The position numbers and the translations under genes are program-made. This document shows, in pieces, positions 33,829-43,285 of a stretch of DNA of 64,000 bases (position 1 is the first letter of the stretch; each line of letters begins with the position of its first letter). The DNA comes from Natrinema amylolyticum (GTDB taxonomy: Archaea; Halobacteriota; Halobacteria; Halobacteriales; Natrialbaceae). The stretch is from contig NZ_JAIWPJ010000005.1 of NCBI RefSeq assembly GCF_020515625.1, positions 113,692 through 177,691 on the forward strand, given 5' to 3'. Under the pieces are notes generated by a model. The model saw only the letters and a program-made list of their open reading frames with translations, was not told where the DNA came from and did no database searches.

Positions 33829-34497
33829 TTACCGATAGTTCTTGAACAGCAGCGCCCGCACGTCGTCTTTCGTCTGGACCTGCTCGCTCGAGCCGTCGGG
33901 GAGTTCGACGGTGTACCGGAAGTCAGCCGAGTTCGATTCCTCCCACTTGTCGTCGTGGGTCTCGAGCAGGCTCATCATCTCGTCTAACATGTCGTCGTCG
34001 TCGGCCGATCCGTCGCCGTCGCTGCCGTCGTTGGCGTCCTCGCCGTCACCATCGGCGTCCGGGTCGTCCTCGCCGTCGTCCGATTCTCCCTCGGTATCGT
34101 CCGATTCGTCGGTCGGGTCCGCCGCGCTCGAGTCGTCGATATCCGACCCGCCCGGTCCGTCCGACTCGGCCTCGCTGTCGCCGTCCGCGTCATCTCCGTC
34201 GTCCTCGTCCGCGTCGACCGCCGCCTCGTCCTCGATATAGGAGACCGCTTCGAGTTCGTGCGGATCGGTCGCGCCGTCGATAGCGGCTCCGACGGACGCC
34301 GACACGTCGTCGGTGGCCGAGGACTCGAATTCTCCGTCCGCCTCGAGTTCGATCTCCTCGTCCAGGTTGTCGATCAGGAACTGGACGGCGTCTTGCTCCC
34401 GGACGAAGCCGTACTTGCCGACGACCGATTCGGAGATCTCCTCGCGGAGGTGCTGGATGAACGCGTACTGTTCGTCGGTGACCTCGAGCGTCTTCAT
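33829..34497 (-). CDS. Acidic protein of unknown function with a long Asp/Ser/Glu linker
   Basis: The 222-residue product starts MKTLEVTDEQYAFIQHLREE and has a helical N-terminal domain (1-60: GKYGFVREQDAVQFLIDNL). A low-complexity linker of mostly Asp, Ser, Glu and Gly spans about 90-170, followed by a C-terminal domain with MLDEMMSLLETHDDKWEE and VELPDGSSEQVQTKDDVRAL. I do not recognise the family. A tethered two-domain protein is the simplest reading. It is divergent from the thioredoxin-fold gene at 34622. Confidence 0.75.
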   Translation of the reverse strand: MKTLEVTDEQYAFIQHLREEISESVVGKYGFVREQDAVQFLIDNLDEEIELEADGEFESSATDDVSASVGAAIDGATDPHELEAVSYIEDEAAVDADEDDGDDADGDSEAESDGPGGSDIDDSSAADPTDESDDTEGESDDGEDDPDADGDGEDANDGSDGDGSADDDDMLDEMMSLLETHDDKWEESNSADFRYTVELPDGSSEQVQTKDDVRALLFKNYR

Positions 34498-34621
34498 ACC
34501 CTGTCGATGCGGCCGGGGGTACTAATATGTAAGTCGTCACGGTCGTTCCCGCGCCGCCGCTCCGAGCGAACCGACCGCCGCGAACGTGACGATTAAGGAC
34601 GAACGGGCCGAATCGTCCGGT

Positions 34622-35185
34622 ATGGTTCTCAAAGAGTCCGAGTCGGAACTCGAGGCCGGCGATCTCGCACCCGAGTTCGAACTCGAGGGCGTCGACGGAG
34701 AGACGTACTCGCTCGAGTCGTTCGCCGACAGTGAGGCGCTGCTGGTCGTGTTCACGTGCAACCACTGTCCGTACGCGCAGGCGAAGTTTGACCTGCTGAA
34801 CGAACTGGCCGACGAGTACGACGACGTCTCGGTCGTCGGGATCAACCCCAACGACGCCGACGAGTACCCCGACGATTCGTTCGAACGAATGCAGGAGTTC
34901 GTTGCGGATGGGCGAATTGACTACGACGCGTACCTCCGAGACGAGAGTCAGGATGTCGCTCGAGCCTACGGCGCGGTCTGTACGCCGGATCCGTTCCTGT
35001 TCGCCCGCGACGACGGTGAGTTCCGGCTGGCCTATCACGGCCGGCTCGACGACGCGCCCAATCCCGACGACGAACCGAGCCGCTATCAGATCCGCGAGGC
35101 CATCGACGCCGTCCTGGCCGACGAAGCGGTCGACCTCGAGTGGCAGCCGTCCCGCGGCTGTTCCATCAAGTGGAACGGCGAGTAA
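34622..35185 (+). CDS. Thioredoxin-fold redox protein (AhpC/TSA-like)
   Basis: The 187-residue product reads LEAGDLAPEFELEGVDGETY, then VVFTCNHCPYAQAKFDLL with a CNHC active-site pair, and VVGINPNDADEYPDDSFERM. The C-terminus has PSRGCSIKWN, a feature of this subfamily. It is probably a thiol-dependent redox protein in the cytoplasm; peroxidase activity is possible but not shown by the sequence. ATG 34622 is chosen because the region upstream is not conserved-looking. Confidence 0.88.
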   Translation: MVLKESESELEAGDLAPEFELEGVDGETYSLESFADSEALLVVFTCNHCPYAQAKFDLLNELADEYDDVSVVGINPNDADEYPDDSFERMQEFVADGRIDYDAYLRDESQDVARAYGAVCTPDPFLFARDDGEFRLAYHGRLDDAPNPDDEPSRYQIREAIDAVLADEAVDLEWQPSRGCSIKWNGE

Positions 35186-35278
35186 GACGCCCCCGAACTG
35201 CTGTTTTCGGCGAAGTCAATTCGGAGCCAGCGCGTCGTTCGGCCCCAGACTTTAGTCGCGGGCAGGTGTGGACGAGGT

Positions 35279-36067
35279 ATGAGTCAGGAACCGCGCGCCA
35301 ACGCGCTCCGCGAGACGCTCGAGTCCGGCGAGGTCGCACTCGGCGTCCTCGAGAACACCTACAGTCCAACGGTCGTCGAACTCTACGCGGCGCTCGGCGC
35401 CGATTTCGTCTGGATCGACCTCGAGCACGGCGGACCGAGTCCGCGGGACGCCGGGAAACTGGAGGAACTGCTCCGGGCGGCGGACGGGACCGACACGGAG
35501 CTGCTGGTCCGCGTTCCCGACACCGATCCGTCGCTGGTCCGGAAGGCCCTCGACGCCGGCGTTCGGAACGTCTTCCTCCCGCGGGTCGGGAGCGCCGAGG
35601 AACTCGAGGCGGCGGTGCGAGCCGGCCGGTTCGAGTACGACGGCGAACCCGGCCGGCGCGGCATGGCGAATCCGCGCGCCAGCCGCTGGGGCATGACCGA
35701 CGAGTACGTGACTGGCGAGGACGAGTCGGTCGTCGTCGGCGTCACGATCGAGACGCAGTCAGCCCTCGACGACCTCGACGACATCCTCTCGGTGCCGGAA
35801 CTCGGCTTCGTCTTCATCGGCCCGCTCGATCTCTCGGTCTCGCTGGGTCATCCGGGCGAATTCGACCACCCGGACGTCGAGGAGGCCGTCGAGACGATCC
35901 GATCCGCCGCTGTCGAGGCGGACGTTCCGGTCGGCGGGCTCGGATTCGGCATGGACGACGTCAACGAGAAAGCGGCGAACGGCTACCAACTGCTGAATAT
36001 CGGGACGACGACCGGTGCGTTACGGTCCTCCGTCACCGGGTGGCTGGACGACTACGACGGCGCGTAA
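35279..36067 (+). CDS. HpcH/HpaI-family aldolase
   Basis: The 262-residue product has FVWIDLEHGGPS (the metal-site DLEH motif), RVPDTDPSLVRKALDAGVRN, GRRGMANPRASRWGM and FIGPLDLSVSLGHPG. Family members split 2-keto-3-deoxy acids into pyruvate and an aldehyde, using a divalent metal. The substrate cannot be told here. It converges with the OYE-family gene 55 nt away. Confidence 0.87.
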   Translation: MSQEPRANALRETLESGEVALGVLENTYSPTVVELYAALGADFVWIDLEHGGPSPRDAGKLEELLRAADGTDTELLVRVPDTDPSLVRKALDAGVRNVFLPRVGSAEELEAAVRAGRFEYDGEPGRRGMANPRASRWGMTDEYVTGEDESVVVGVTIETQSALDDLDDILSVPELGFVFIGPLDLSVSLGHPGEFDHPDVEEAVETIRSAAVEADVPVGGLGFGMDDVNEKAANGYQLLNIGTTTGALRSSVTGWLDDYDGA

Positions 36068-36122
36068 CTCGAGCCCCCTGCCTGTACCAAACCGATTCGA
36101 AACTTCGGTCGGAAAGCTCGTG

Positions 36123-37241
36123 TTACCGCTGAACGGCGCGCCGGTACTGGACCGGCCACGCGTTCGCGACCTCGTCCGGATCGCGCTCGAGGTCGCCGGA
36201 CGCGCGGAGTCCGAAGTACGGATCGCGTAGGAACTCCCGGCCGACGAGCACGAGGTCGGCACGGCCGTTACGGACCAGTGCGTCGGCCTGCTCGGGTTCG
36301 GTGACGCCGCCGACCGCGCCGACGGCGACGTCGGCCCCCTCACGGACCCGCTCCGCCAGCGGCACCTGGAAGTTCGGGCCGCCCGGCACCGCCTGTTCGG
36401 GGTGAAGTCCGCCCGAACTCACGTCGACCAGATCGACGCCGAGATCGGCGAGGTCGTCCGCCAGTCGCACTGACTGCTCGATGTCCCACGACTCGCGGTC
36501 GTCGAGCCAGTCCGTTCCGGAGATGCGGACGAAGACCGGCTTGTCGTCCGGCCAGACCTCGCGGACGGCCGCGACGACGTCGCGAGTCAGCCGCGTGCGG
36601 TTCTCGAAGCTGCCGCCGTAATCGTCCTCGCGAGTGTTCGTAACCGGCGAGAGGAACTCGTGGAGCAGGTAGCCGTGAGCCGCGTGGACCTCGGCGACCT
36701 CGAACCCGGCCTCGAGCGACCGCTCGGCCGCCGCGCGATAGGCGTCGATGACGCCCTCGATATCGTCCTGATCGGCCTTCCGCATCGCTGGGCGATCGCC
36801 GTCGAACGGCGGATAGGCCTCGGGCGACGGCGAGAGGACCTCCCAACCCGACGCCCCGCTGGGGCCGGTCCCGTCGGGCTGGATCGGAACGTGGCCCTCC
36901 CAGGGCCGCTCTTTGCTCGCTTTGTGGCCCGCGTGGGCGAGCTGGATCCCCGGCACCCCACCCTGGTCGCGGATGAACTCGGTGGTCGGTTCGAGCGCGG
37001 CCGCGTGTTCGTCGCTCCAGATCCCCAGGTCGTGGGGCGTGATCCGGCCCGCCGGTGAGACGGCGGTCGCTTCGGTCATCACGATGCCGGCACCGCCGAC
37101 GGCCCGGCTTCCGAGGTGGACGCGGTGCCACTCGGTCGCGACCCCGTCCGGCTCACAGGAGTACTGACACATCGGCGAGACGGCGATTCGGTTCTTCGTC
37201 TCACTGTCGCGCAACGATAACGGAGAGAGCAGATCGGTCAT
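36123..37241 (-). CDS. NADH:flavin oxidoreductase, Old Yellow Enzyme family (YqjM-like)
   Basis: The 372-residue product starts MTDLLSPLSLRDSETKNRIA and has VSPMCQYSCEPDGVATEWHR, typical of the YqjM/thermophilic OYE class. GIQLAHAGHKAS and FEVAEVHAAHGYLLHEFLSP are the substrate His-binding and phosphate segments; GAVGGVTEPEQAD and LVLVGREFLRDP complete the FMN site. These enzymes reduce activated C=C bonds with NAD(P)H. The frame stays open upstream of 37241, but the ATG there matches the family start. Confidence 0.92.
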   Translation of the reverse strand: MTDLLSPLSLRDSETKNRIAVSPMCQYSCEPDGVATEWHRVHLGSRAVGGAGIVMTEATAVSPAGRITPHDLGIWSDEHAAALEPTTEFIRDQGGVPGIQLAHAGHKASKERPWEGHVPIQPDGTGPSGASGWEVLSPSPEAYPPFDGDRPAMRKADQDDIEGVIDAYRAAAERSLEAGFEVAEVHAAHGYLLHEFLSPVTNTREDDYGGSFENRTRLTRDVVAAVREVWPDDKPVFVRISGTDWLDDRESWDIEQSVRLADDLADLGVDLVDVSSGGLHPEQAVPGGPNFQVPLAERVREGADVAVGAVGGVTEPEQADALVRNGRADLVLVGREFLRDPYFGLRASGDLERDPDEVANAWPVQYRRAVQR

Positions 37242-37379
37242 CGCCGGGTATAGCCACGGCGGAGAGAAAACGGCCGTGGAGGGAGAGGCGCTTGCCGGAT
37301 CGCGGACGACCGACACGAACGCCGTCCGCCGGCGAGCGTCTCCACAGCCACTTATCCCGCTCGCTACCCCAGCACCGAT

Positions 37380-38219
37380 ATGGTATCGGGCACGCCCCTC
37401 CGGACGCGATTCGACGCCGATCACCCCGTTGTCGGCATGGTACACCTCCCGCCGCTCCCCGGCACACCGGATTTCGACGGCGATCGCGACGCCGTCCGAA
37501 CCCGCGCGCTCGAGGACGCCACCCGGCTCGAGGCGGGCGGCGTCGACGGGATCGTCCTCGAGAACTTCGGCGACGCGCCGTTCCATCCCGACGACGTACC
37601 GAAACACGTCGTCGCGTCGATGACTGCCGTCGCGACGGCCCTGACGGACGCCGTCGACGTGCCGGTCGGGATCAACGTGCTCCGAAACGACGCCCGGGCC
37701 GCGATGTCGATCGCCGCGGCCGTCGACGCCGACTTCGTCCGGGTCAACGTCCACGTCGGCACTGCGGCGACCGATCAGGGGATCATCGAGGGCCGGGCCC
37801 ACGAGACCCTCCGGCTTCGCGACCGGCTCGCCGCCGACGTCGCGATCCTCGCGGACGTCCACGTCAAACACGCGACCCCCATCGGCGAACGGGAGATCGA
37901 GCGCGCGGCCCTCGAGACGGTCGAGCGCGGCGGAGCCGACGGCGTCGTCGTTTCCGGCCCCGGGACGGGCGTCGAAACGTCGCTCGCGGACGTCGAGCGC
38001 GTCACCGATGCGCTCGCCGATCGGGGACACGATGAGACGCCGGTGTTCGTCGGCAGCGGCGTGACGAGCGAGACGATCGGCGACTGTCTCGAGACGGGTG
38101 CGGACGGCGTCATCGTCGGTACCGCACTCAAAACGGACGGCGTAACGACGAACCCCGTCTCGGAAGCGCGGGTCGAGGAACTCGTGACCGCGGCTCGAGC
38201 GGCGGGCTCGAGCGACTGA
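37380..38219 (+). CDS. BtpA/SgcQ-family TIM-barrel protein
   Basis: The 279-residue product reads VVGMVHLPPLPGTPDFDGDR, then LENFGDAPF, INVLRNDARAAMSIAAAVDA, and FVRVNVHVGTA. Its barrel ends with GADGVIVGTALKTDG, a phosphate-binding type loop. BtpA was first linked to photosystem I biogenesis in cyanobacteria; the archaeal role is unknown and probably enzymatic. It converges with the TctA-like permease gene. Confidence 0.88.
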   Translation: MVSGTPLRTRFDADHPVVGMVHLPPLPGTPDFDGDRDAVRTRALEDATRLEAGGVDGIVLENFGDAPFHPDDVPKHVVASMTAVATALTDAVDVPVGINVLRNDARAAMSIAAAVDADFVRVNVHVGTAATDQGIIEGRAHETLRLRDRLAADVAILADVHVKHATPIGEREIERAALETVERGGADGVVVSGPGTGVETSLADVERVTDALADRGHDETPVFVGSGVTSETIGDCLETGADGVIVGTALKTDGVTTNPVSEARVEELVTAARAAGSSD

Positions 38220-38233
38220 GGACGCGAGAGTCG

Positions 38234-39472
38234 TCAGAGCCCGAGCATCAACGGTCCGATCAGTACTCCCATCAGGTGGACGCGTCGGCACCGCAATCGA
38301 ACCGGAACCAGTCCGATAGCGGTCGCGACGGCGAAGATCGCGATGCCGACCGGCCCGGTGAACAGATACGAGAGGGCGAGCAGCACCGCGAGGACGGCGA
38401 CCGAAATCTTCCAGTAGGGCAGCCGGCCGACCAGCTCGAGGTAGGCGTCACCGACGACGATCACGAACGCGAACCCGAGCAGTCCCGCGAGGACGACGCC
38501 GGCGAGCAGGATCGGTAACTCGAGCGGCGCGGCCGTGCCCTCGAACGCGACTAACACGCCGGTCCGGGGCTGGCCGATGGCGACCAGCGCGAAGAGCGCG
38601 AAGATGGTATTCGACGTGTCGACGCCGCTGGTGGCGACGATGTAGCCGCGGTCGCTGGCATCGCCCGGGACGAGCGCCAGCACCGCGACGGCGGCGATCG
38701 CCGCCGTGATACCGGGTAGGTAGCCGACGACGGCTCCCGCGAGCGCGCCGGCGACGGCGGTAACGCCGACGAACGGTCGCGAGGCTCGTATGCCCTCGCC
38801 CGCCTGTCGCGGAATGCCGCTGCCACGGATCGCATCGATCAACACCGGCGCGCCGAAGAGCCCGGCGAAGAGGGGCGCGAGCGTGCCGCCCGCCTCGAGC
38901 GGGGCGTCCGCAGTGATATCCAACGTGAGTGCGCCGAGGCCGGTCGCGAGCGCGAACGAGAGTAGCCCGCCGAACCGGCCGCGCCACGTCGGTTCCGACG
39001 CGATCAGTGCGACCGCGACCATCGCGAGGACGAGCGAGAGGTGGGCCCGGATCGTCGGATACGCGGCCGTCACGGCCCAGGTGACGGGGACGGCGAGCGG
39101 AACCGCCGCGATCACGGCGAGGACGCTGCCGAGCGCGGAGAGTCGGATCGCCTCGTAGCCCCGCCCTTCGAGGACCATCCGATGGCCAGGCAGTGCGGTG
39201 ACGGCCATCTCCGCGTCGGGGACCCCGAGCGCCATCGCCGGGACGGCGTTGCAGAAGGTGTGGACGACGCCGGCCGCGAGCATTGCACAGCCGACGAACA
39301 GCGGCGACCCGGGAACCGACGGCACGACGCCGGCCAGCAGGAACGCGAAGTTGTTGGCGTGGAGTCCGGGAACGAGCCCGCTACAACACCCCAGCAGCGA
39401 GCCGGCGACCACCCACGCGAGCAACTGGAGCGTGAGTGCCGGCTCGGTGACGACCTCGACTGGGGCGGGCAT
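38234..39472 (-). CDS. TctA-like (DUF112) membrane permease
   Basis: The 412-residue product has about ten hydrophobic helices. LGCCSGLVPGLHANNFAFLL and VPAMALGVPDAEMAVTALPG are the paired Gly/Pro-rich loops typical of the TctA large subunit of tripartite tricarboxylate transporters. VVGYLPGITAAIAAVAVLAL and VATSGVDTSNTIFALFALVA form the second inverted half. No TctB or solute-binding TctC gene is adjacent, which is usual for the archaeal DUF112 branch. The substrate is unknown. Confidence 0.83.
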   Translation of the reverse strand: MPAPVEVVTEPALTLQLLAWVVAGSLLGCCSGLVPGLHANNFAFLLAGVVPSVPGSPLFVGCAMLAAGVVHTFCNAVPAMALGVPDAEMAVTALPGHRMVLEGRGYEAIRLSALGSVLAVIAAVPLAVPVTWAVTAAYPTIRAHLSLVLAMVAVALIASEPTWRGRFGGLLSFALATGLGALTLDITADAPLEAGGTLAPLFAGLFGAPVLIDAIRGSGIPRQAGEGIRASRPFVGVTAVAGALAGAVVGYLPGITAAIAAVAVLALVPGDASDRGYIVATSGVDTSNTIFALFALVAIGQPRTGVLVAFEGTAAPLELPILLAGVVLAGLLGFAFVIVVGDAYLELVGRLPYWKISVAVLAVLLALSYLFTGPVGIAIFAVATAIGLVPVRLRCRRVHLMGVLIGPLMLGL

Positions 39473-39633
39473 CGCCGACTCTGGCCGCGTCCTCGTTTAT
39501 AGTGTCTCGGCTCAGCGGGGCACTGCTCGAGTCGCGAACCGCCGCGTCCGAGCAGGCGGCGTCGCCACTCGCCGTCCAGCATCGAGAAAAAATCGGGGTT
39601 GACAACTCGTCGAAACCGGATCGACGGGACGCG

Positions 39634-39984
39634 TTATCCGAAGAGTTCGCCGAGACCCTCGCCGTCGGCCTCGTCGTCCTCGTCGTCGTCCTCGTCCGTC
39701 GTGTCCGGCACGTCGCTGGTCTCCTCGGCTTCTTCTTCGTCGCCGCCTTCGTCGGCAGCGGCCTCGCCACCCGCGGCACCGCCTGCGGCGGCCCCACCAG
39801 CGGGGACGGCAGCGGCCTCGGAGACTGCCTCGTCGATGTCGACGTCCTCGAGTGCGGCGACGAGCGCCTTCACGCGAGACTCTTCGACGTCGACGCCGGC
39901 AGCGTCGAGCACGTTCGTCAGGTTGTCTTCGTTGATCTCTTCGCCCGATTCGTTCAGGATGAGTGCAGCGTATACGTATTCCAT
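39634..39984 (-). CDS. rpl12: Ribosomal protein P1 (archaeal L12)
   Basis: The 116-residue product starts [20 protein letters not shown] and ends with an acidic hinge and [10 protein letters not shown], the stalk tip that recruits translational GTPases. The N-terminal helices dimerise and bind the C-terminal spine of uL10. It is the last gene of uL1-uL10-P1. A GGAGGATC Shine-Dalgarno sequence lies in the 18-nt spacer before its ATG. Confidence 0.96.
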   Translation of the reverse strand: MEYVYAALILNESGEEINEDNLTNVLDAAGVDVEESRVKALVAALEDVDIDEAVSEAAAVPAGGAAAGGAAGGEAAADEGGDEEEAEETSDVPDTTDEDDDEDDEADGEGLGELFG

Positions 39985-40002
39985 TGTTGGATCCTCCGTT
40001 AC

Positions 40003-41043
40003 TTAACCGAACATCTCGCCGAGACCTGCTGCGCCGTCGCCGTCGTCTTCGTCGTCATCGTCGGCGTCGGCGTCTTCGGTCTCGGCCTCGTCTTCAGTCT
40101 GGTCGTCTGCCGATTCGTCTTCGTCGTCGGCCGCCGCCGGTTCGGCGGGGGCCTCGACGTCCTGAAGTTCGTCAGGAAGCGCCTCCTCGTCGTCGATCTG
40201 GCCCGCGAGCGCACGCAGCTGTGCGTCGGCCTTGCTGACGAGGTCGGGCATCAGGTCTTCGTCCTCGATGGCGGCCTGCAGGCCGAGGCTCTTGGCCTCG
40301 CCCGTGGCCTTGGCGATGAGCGTCGGAGCCGTCGACGCGGTCGGGAAGCTCGCGTTGAGCGCGAGGTTCCGAGCGCGGGCGGCGGCCGTCGACACGTCGC
40401 TCCGGTAGGCCTCGACGTCGATGTCGAGGTCCTCGGGGTCGAAGAGCACGCCCTCGGCGATGACGGCGCGCAGGTCGAGACCGACCTCCTTGGGCTCGAT
40501 ACCGAGCTCGTTGAGGACGTTCGCCAGGTCGGCGGAGACTTCCTCGCCGGCCTCGAGGACCGTCGAGTCCTCCATGACCTGGATCGACCCTTCTTCGATG
40601 CGCGCGTTCGCGCCGATACCCTGAAGTTCGCCGACGAACGGCCCCGGATCGACACCGGTGTCCCCTTCGGGGATCACGATGTCGTTCGGAGCGATTTCGC
40701 CCTCGTTGATCGGCGCGGGCGTCTTCGACGCCTCGAGTTCCTTGTACAGCGAGAACGGGTTCTCGTCGGTCGCGATGATCCCGACCTGTCCACCGATGTG
40801 CTCGACGAGGTCGCCGAGTCCGGCGTCCTCGAGCGCGCGCGTCTGCAGGGTGTTGCGGCTGACGCGCAACACGGCAGTACCGTACAGGTCGCGGCGCATG
40901 TCTTGGAGCTGCTTCGAGGGAATGCCGGCGATACCGACGACGCCGACGCTCTCGTACTCGTCGATGATTTGTGCGAGGTCGTCGACTTCCTCTTTCTTCC
41001 ACTGGGGAAGGTTCTCGGTTTTGCGTTCAGCCTGTGCGCTCAT
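40003..41043 (-). CDS. rpl10: Ribosomal protein uL10 (P0)
   Basis: The 346-residue product starts [20 protein letters not shown]. Residues 1-105 bind rRNA and the middle insertion ([20 protein letters not shown]) is the archaeal/eukaryal P0 domain. Helices for P1 dimers follow, then a long acidic hinge, and the C-terminal GLGEMFG matches the P1 tip, showing that uL10 also carries a GTPase-recruiting tail. It starts 1 nt after the uL1 stop. Confidence 0.96.
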   Translation of the reverse strand: MSAQAERKTENLPQWKKEEVDDLAQIIDEYESVGVVGIAGIPSKQLQDMRRDLYGTAVLRVSRNTLQTRALEDAGLGDLVEHIGGQVGIIATDENPFSLYKELEASKTPAPINEGEIAPNDIVIPEGDTGVDPGPFVGELQGIGANARIEEGSIQVMEDSTVLEAGEEVSADLANVLNELGIEPKEVGLDLRAVIAEGVLFDPEDLDIDVEAYRSDVSTAAARARNLALNASFPTASTAPTLIAKATGEAKSLGLQAAIEDEDLMPDLVSKADAQLRALAGQIDDEEALPDELQDVEAPAEPAAADDEDESADDQTEDEAETEDADADDDDEDDGDGAAGLGEMFG

Positions 41044-41044
41044 T

Positions 41045-41677
41045 CTAGGCCACCTCCACGGACGGGCCCATCGTCGTCTTCACGTAGACGGCGTCGATGT
41101 TCTGGGGCCCCTTCTCGAGGTCTGCGTGCAGGCGACGCAGGATGACGTCGATGTTGTCGCCGACGTCCTCGGCGTCCATCTCTTCCGACCCGACGAGCGT
41201 GTGGAACGTTCGTCGGTCGCCGGAGCGAAGCTGCACGGTGTTTTTGAGCCGGTTGACGGTTTCGACGACGTCGTCGTCGGGCGCGAGCGGGTCCGGCATC
41301 TTCCCTCGGGGACCGAGAATGGTACCCAGGTGCCGGGCGATGTCTTGCATCATCGCCTCTTCGGCGATGAAGAAGTCCGTCTCGTCGGCCATGTCTTTGG
41401 CGTCGTCGTCGTCCAGGTCGGCTACGTCGTCCACCGAAAGGACCTCGTCCGCCGCCTCTTCGGCGCGGACTGCGGTCTCTCCTTCGGCGATGACGACGAT
41501 CCGAGTCTCCTGGCCGGTTCCGGCCGGCAGGACGATCGACTCGTCAACGCGGTTCGACGGTTCGTTTAGGTCTAAGTCGCGCAGATTGATCGCGAGGTCT
41601 ACCGTCTCGGTAAAGTTCCGGTCGGGCGAATCCTCGAGTGCGCGCGCTACTGCTGTTTCAATATCCGAATCTGCCAT
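41045..41677 (-). CDS. rpl1: Ribosomal protein uL1
   Basis: The 210-residue product starts [20 protein letters not shown] and has the uL1 core [20 protein letters not shown] and the C-terminal [15 protein letters not shown]. uL1 binds the mobile 23S rRNA stalk at the E site. It begins the uL1-uL10-P1 transcript. A Shine-Dalgarno GGAGGTGA (41681-41688) is 3 nt from the ATG, unusual in a mostly leaderless genome, and the leader is structured. From what I recall of the Halobacterium cluster, uL1 represses its own mRNA through such a leader. Confidence 0.96.
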   Translation of the reverse strand: MADSDIETAVARALEDSPDRNFTETVDLAINLRDLDLNEPSNRVDESIVLPAGTGQETRIVVIAEGETAVRAEEAADEVLSVDDVADLDDDDAKDMADETDFFIAEEAMMQDIARHLGTILGPRGKMPDPLAPDDDVVETVNRLKNTVQLRSGDRRTFHTLVGSEEMDAEDVGDNIDVILRRLHADLEKGPQNIDAVYVKTTMGPSVEVA

Positions 41678-41745
41678 CGTTCACCTCCGTAGTACGCAGG
41701 ACTGCTCCTACGGGTCAGTGAAACAGGCGATGCCTGTCTCCCTTG
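41678..41745 (-). promoter_or_regulatory. Structured 5' leader of the uL1 operon, probable uL1 autoregulatory site
   Basis: On the minus strand a TATA-like TTTAAG lies at 41765-41770, putting the transcript start near 41741. The leader contains a hairpin with 6-bp stem (ACAGGC/GCCTGT, 41723-41737) and a second imperfect stem near 41690-41712, then GGAGGTGA before the start codon. The arrangement fits the autogenous control described for archaeal uL1. Confidence 0.55.
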
Positions 41746-41959
41746 GACCGAGGGTCATGCCGAACTTAAACCCGTCGAACTGCCAGTACGCTCGTCTCGC
41801 GGCAGATCTCGCCGACTCATCCACCCACGACGGTACTGTCAGCGAGCACGGCCGTTCCACGCGGACGCGTTCGTTCCCTCACATTTCATTATAGTAATTT
41901 ATTATTCACACTCACAATAACCGAAAACTCTATTATGCGTGCTACTGTAGCATGCATCC

Positions 41960-42568
41960 ATGTGGCCAGTAGACTTATATAATATGATTGGTCCGTCGGG
42001 GATCGAGTCGGTCGCTGTGCTGACACCGTTCGGCGGTGAACTCGAGGCGTATCGATCGTTCGAACCGATCGTTCGAGTGGGGATTCAGTTTGCTGCGACC
42101 GCCCTCGTGTCGATGATCGTGCTCGGTTTGGCTCAGACCTACAGTAGACAGGCGGTGTCGAAATCGCGCCAGAGCCCCGTCATCTCGCTTTGCGTCGGGC
42201 TCCCGAGCCTCCTCGTCGTCGGTGGGCTCGCGAGCACGGGATATCTCATCGTCGATACGGACATCGGGATATTCTTCGGGATTCCGATGGTGATACTCGG
42301 CGCGGTCGTCCTCCCGGCGGCGACGGCGATCGGCTGCATCGCGACCGGACGCACCGTCGCTTCGCGACTCGGTGACAGTCGGCTCGTGACCGGACTGCTC
42401 GTCGGAGCGCTCGCGTGCGGGGTTGCCGGGTTGTCGCTTCCGGCCACCGCCGCCCTTCTCGGACTCGCCGGTGCGCTCGGTATCGGAGCGAGTATCCGAG
42501 TCCTGTTCGGAACGGCCGGGACGACGCGCCCGGGCGATCGAACCGTCCCGCCCGCGAACAAAGTATAG
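41960..42568 (+). CDS. Membrane protein of unknown function inserted between uL11 and uL1
   Basis: The 202-residue product has four or five hydrophobic segments from about residue 40 (FAATALVSMIVLGLA, SPVISLCVGLPSLLVVGGLA, FFGIPMVILGAVVLPAATAI, LVTGLLVGALACGVAGLSLP). I do not recognise the family; the Gly-rich short helices resemble small haloarchaeal membrane proteins. The ATG lies just after a very AT-rich stretch (41885-41955) holding TATA-like elements. It is transcribed opposite to the ribosomal genes on either side. Confidence 0.72.
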   Translation: MWPVDLYNMIGPSGIESVAVLTPFGGELEAYRSFEPIVRVGIQFAATALVSMIVLGLAQTYSRQAVSKSRQSPVISLCVGLPSLLVVGGLASTGYLIVDTDIGIFFGIPMVILGAVVLPAATAIGCIATGRTVASRLGDSRLVTGLLVGALACGVAGLSLPATAALLGLAGALGIGASIRVLFGTAGTTRPGDRTVPPANKV

Positions 42569-42796
42569 GAAGCTGCCCACGATCGTTCCCCGCGACGGAC
42601 CGAACTCGGCTCGACGGTCCATTTCGTTCTCTCCGCTCCGCCGGTCATCGAACTCGAGAGACAGCGACGCCGAACGGTCGAGACGGTACTGAACAGATCC
42701 GTCGGAAGCCGAATGGCCGTCGACACCCGCCTCGAGCAGGCGTGGCTGACGCTAGCGTCGGTCTGCGAGAACGAAGAAGTACTCGCTGCGCCGTAT

Positions 42797-43285
42797 TCAG
42801 GCGCTCGCTTCGCCGGCCAGCACGTCGTCGTACTCGCCGTCGTCGACTCGCTGCTTGAACTCTCGGGCGTCGTTGCCCTCGATGGTGACGCCCATCGAGG
42901 CACAGGTACCGACGACTTCCTTCGCGGCGTTGATCGTATCGTAGGAGAGCAGGTCGGGGTGTTTCTGCTCGGCGATTTTCTTGACCTGATCGACGGAGAG
43001 ATCGGCGACGAACTCCTTCTGGGGCTCGCCGCTGCCGGTCTCGAAGTCGGCTTCGTCTTTGATCAGTGCCGCCGTCGGCGGGACACCGACGTCGATCTCG
43101 AAGGAGCCGTCCTCCTCGTAGTCGACGGTGACGGGAACTTCGGTCCCGTCGAACGCTTCGGTCTGATCGTTGATCTCCTGTACGACGGCCTGCACGTCGA
43201 CGGGGGTCGGTCCGAGCTCGGGACCGAGTGGTGGGCCAGGATTGGCCTGGCCACCCGGAACGAGCACTTCGATGGTTCCAGCCAT
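42797..43285 (-). CDS. rpl11: Ribosomal protein uL11
   Basis: The 162-residue product starts MAGTIEVLVPGGQANPGPPL and has PELGPTPVDVQAVVQEIND, as in all uL11 proteins; the C-terminal domain (KIAEQKHPDLLSYD) binds the GTPase-associated rRNA. A TTTTAAGG TATA-like element at about 43308-43315 is placed for a leaderless transcript. The 228-base spacer to the membrane gene (42569-42796) shows nothing I can assign. Confidence 0.96.
   Translation of the reverse strand: MAGTIEVLVPGGQANPGPPLGPELGPTPVDVQAVVQEINDQTEAFDGTEVPVTVDYEEDGSFEIDVGVPPTAALIKDEADFETGSGEPQKEFVADLSVDQVKKIAEQKHPDLLSYDTINAAKEVVGTCASMGVTIEGNDAREFKQRVDDGEYDDVLAGEASA

Noticed and set aside
33990..34220. Triplet-repeat-like stretches (gtcgtcgtc, ccgtcgtcc) as a repeat element
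   Set aside because: They encode the Asp/Ser/Glu linker of the 33829-34497 protein and are explained by codon usage.
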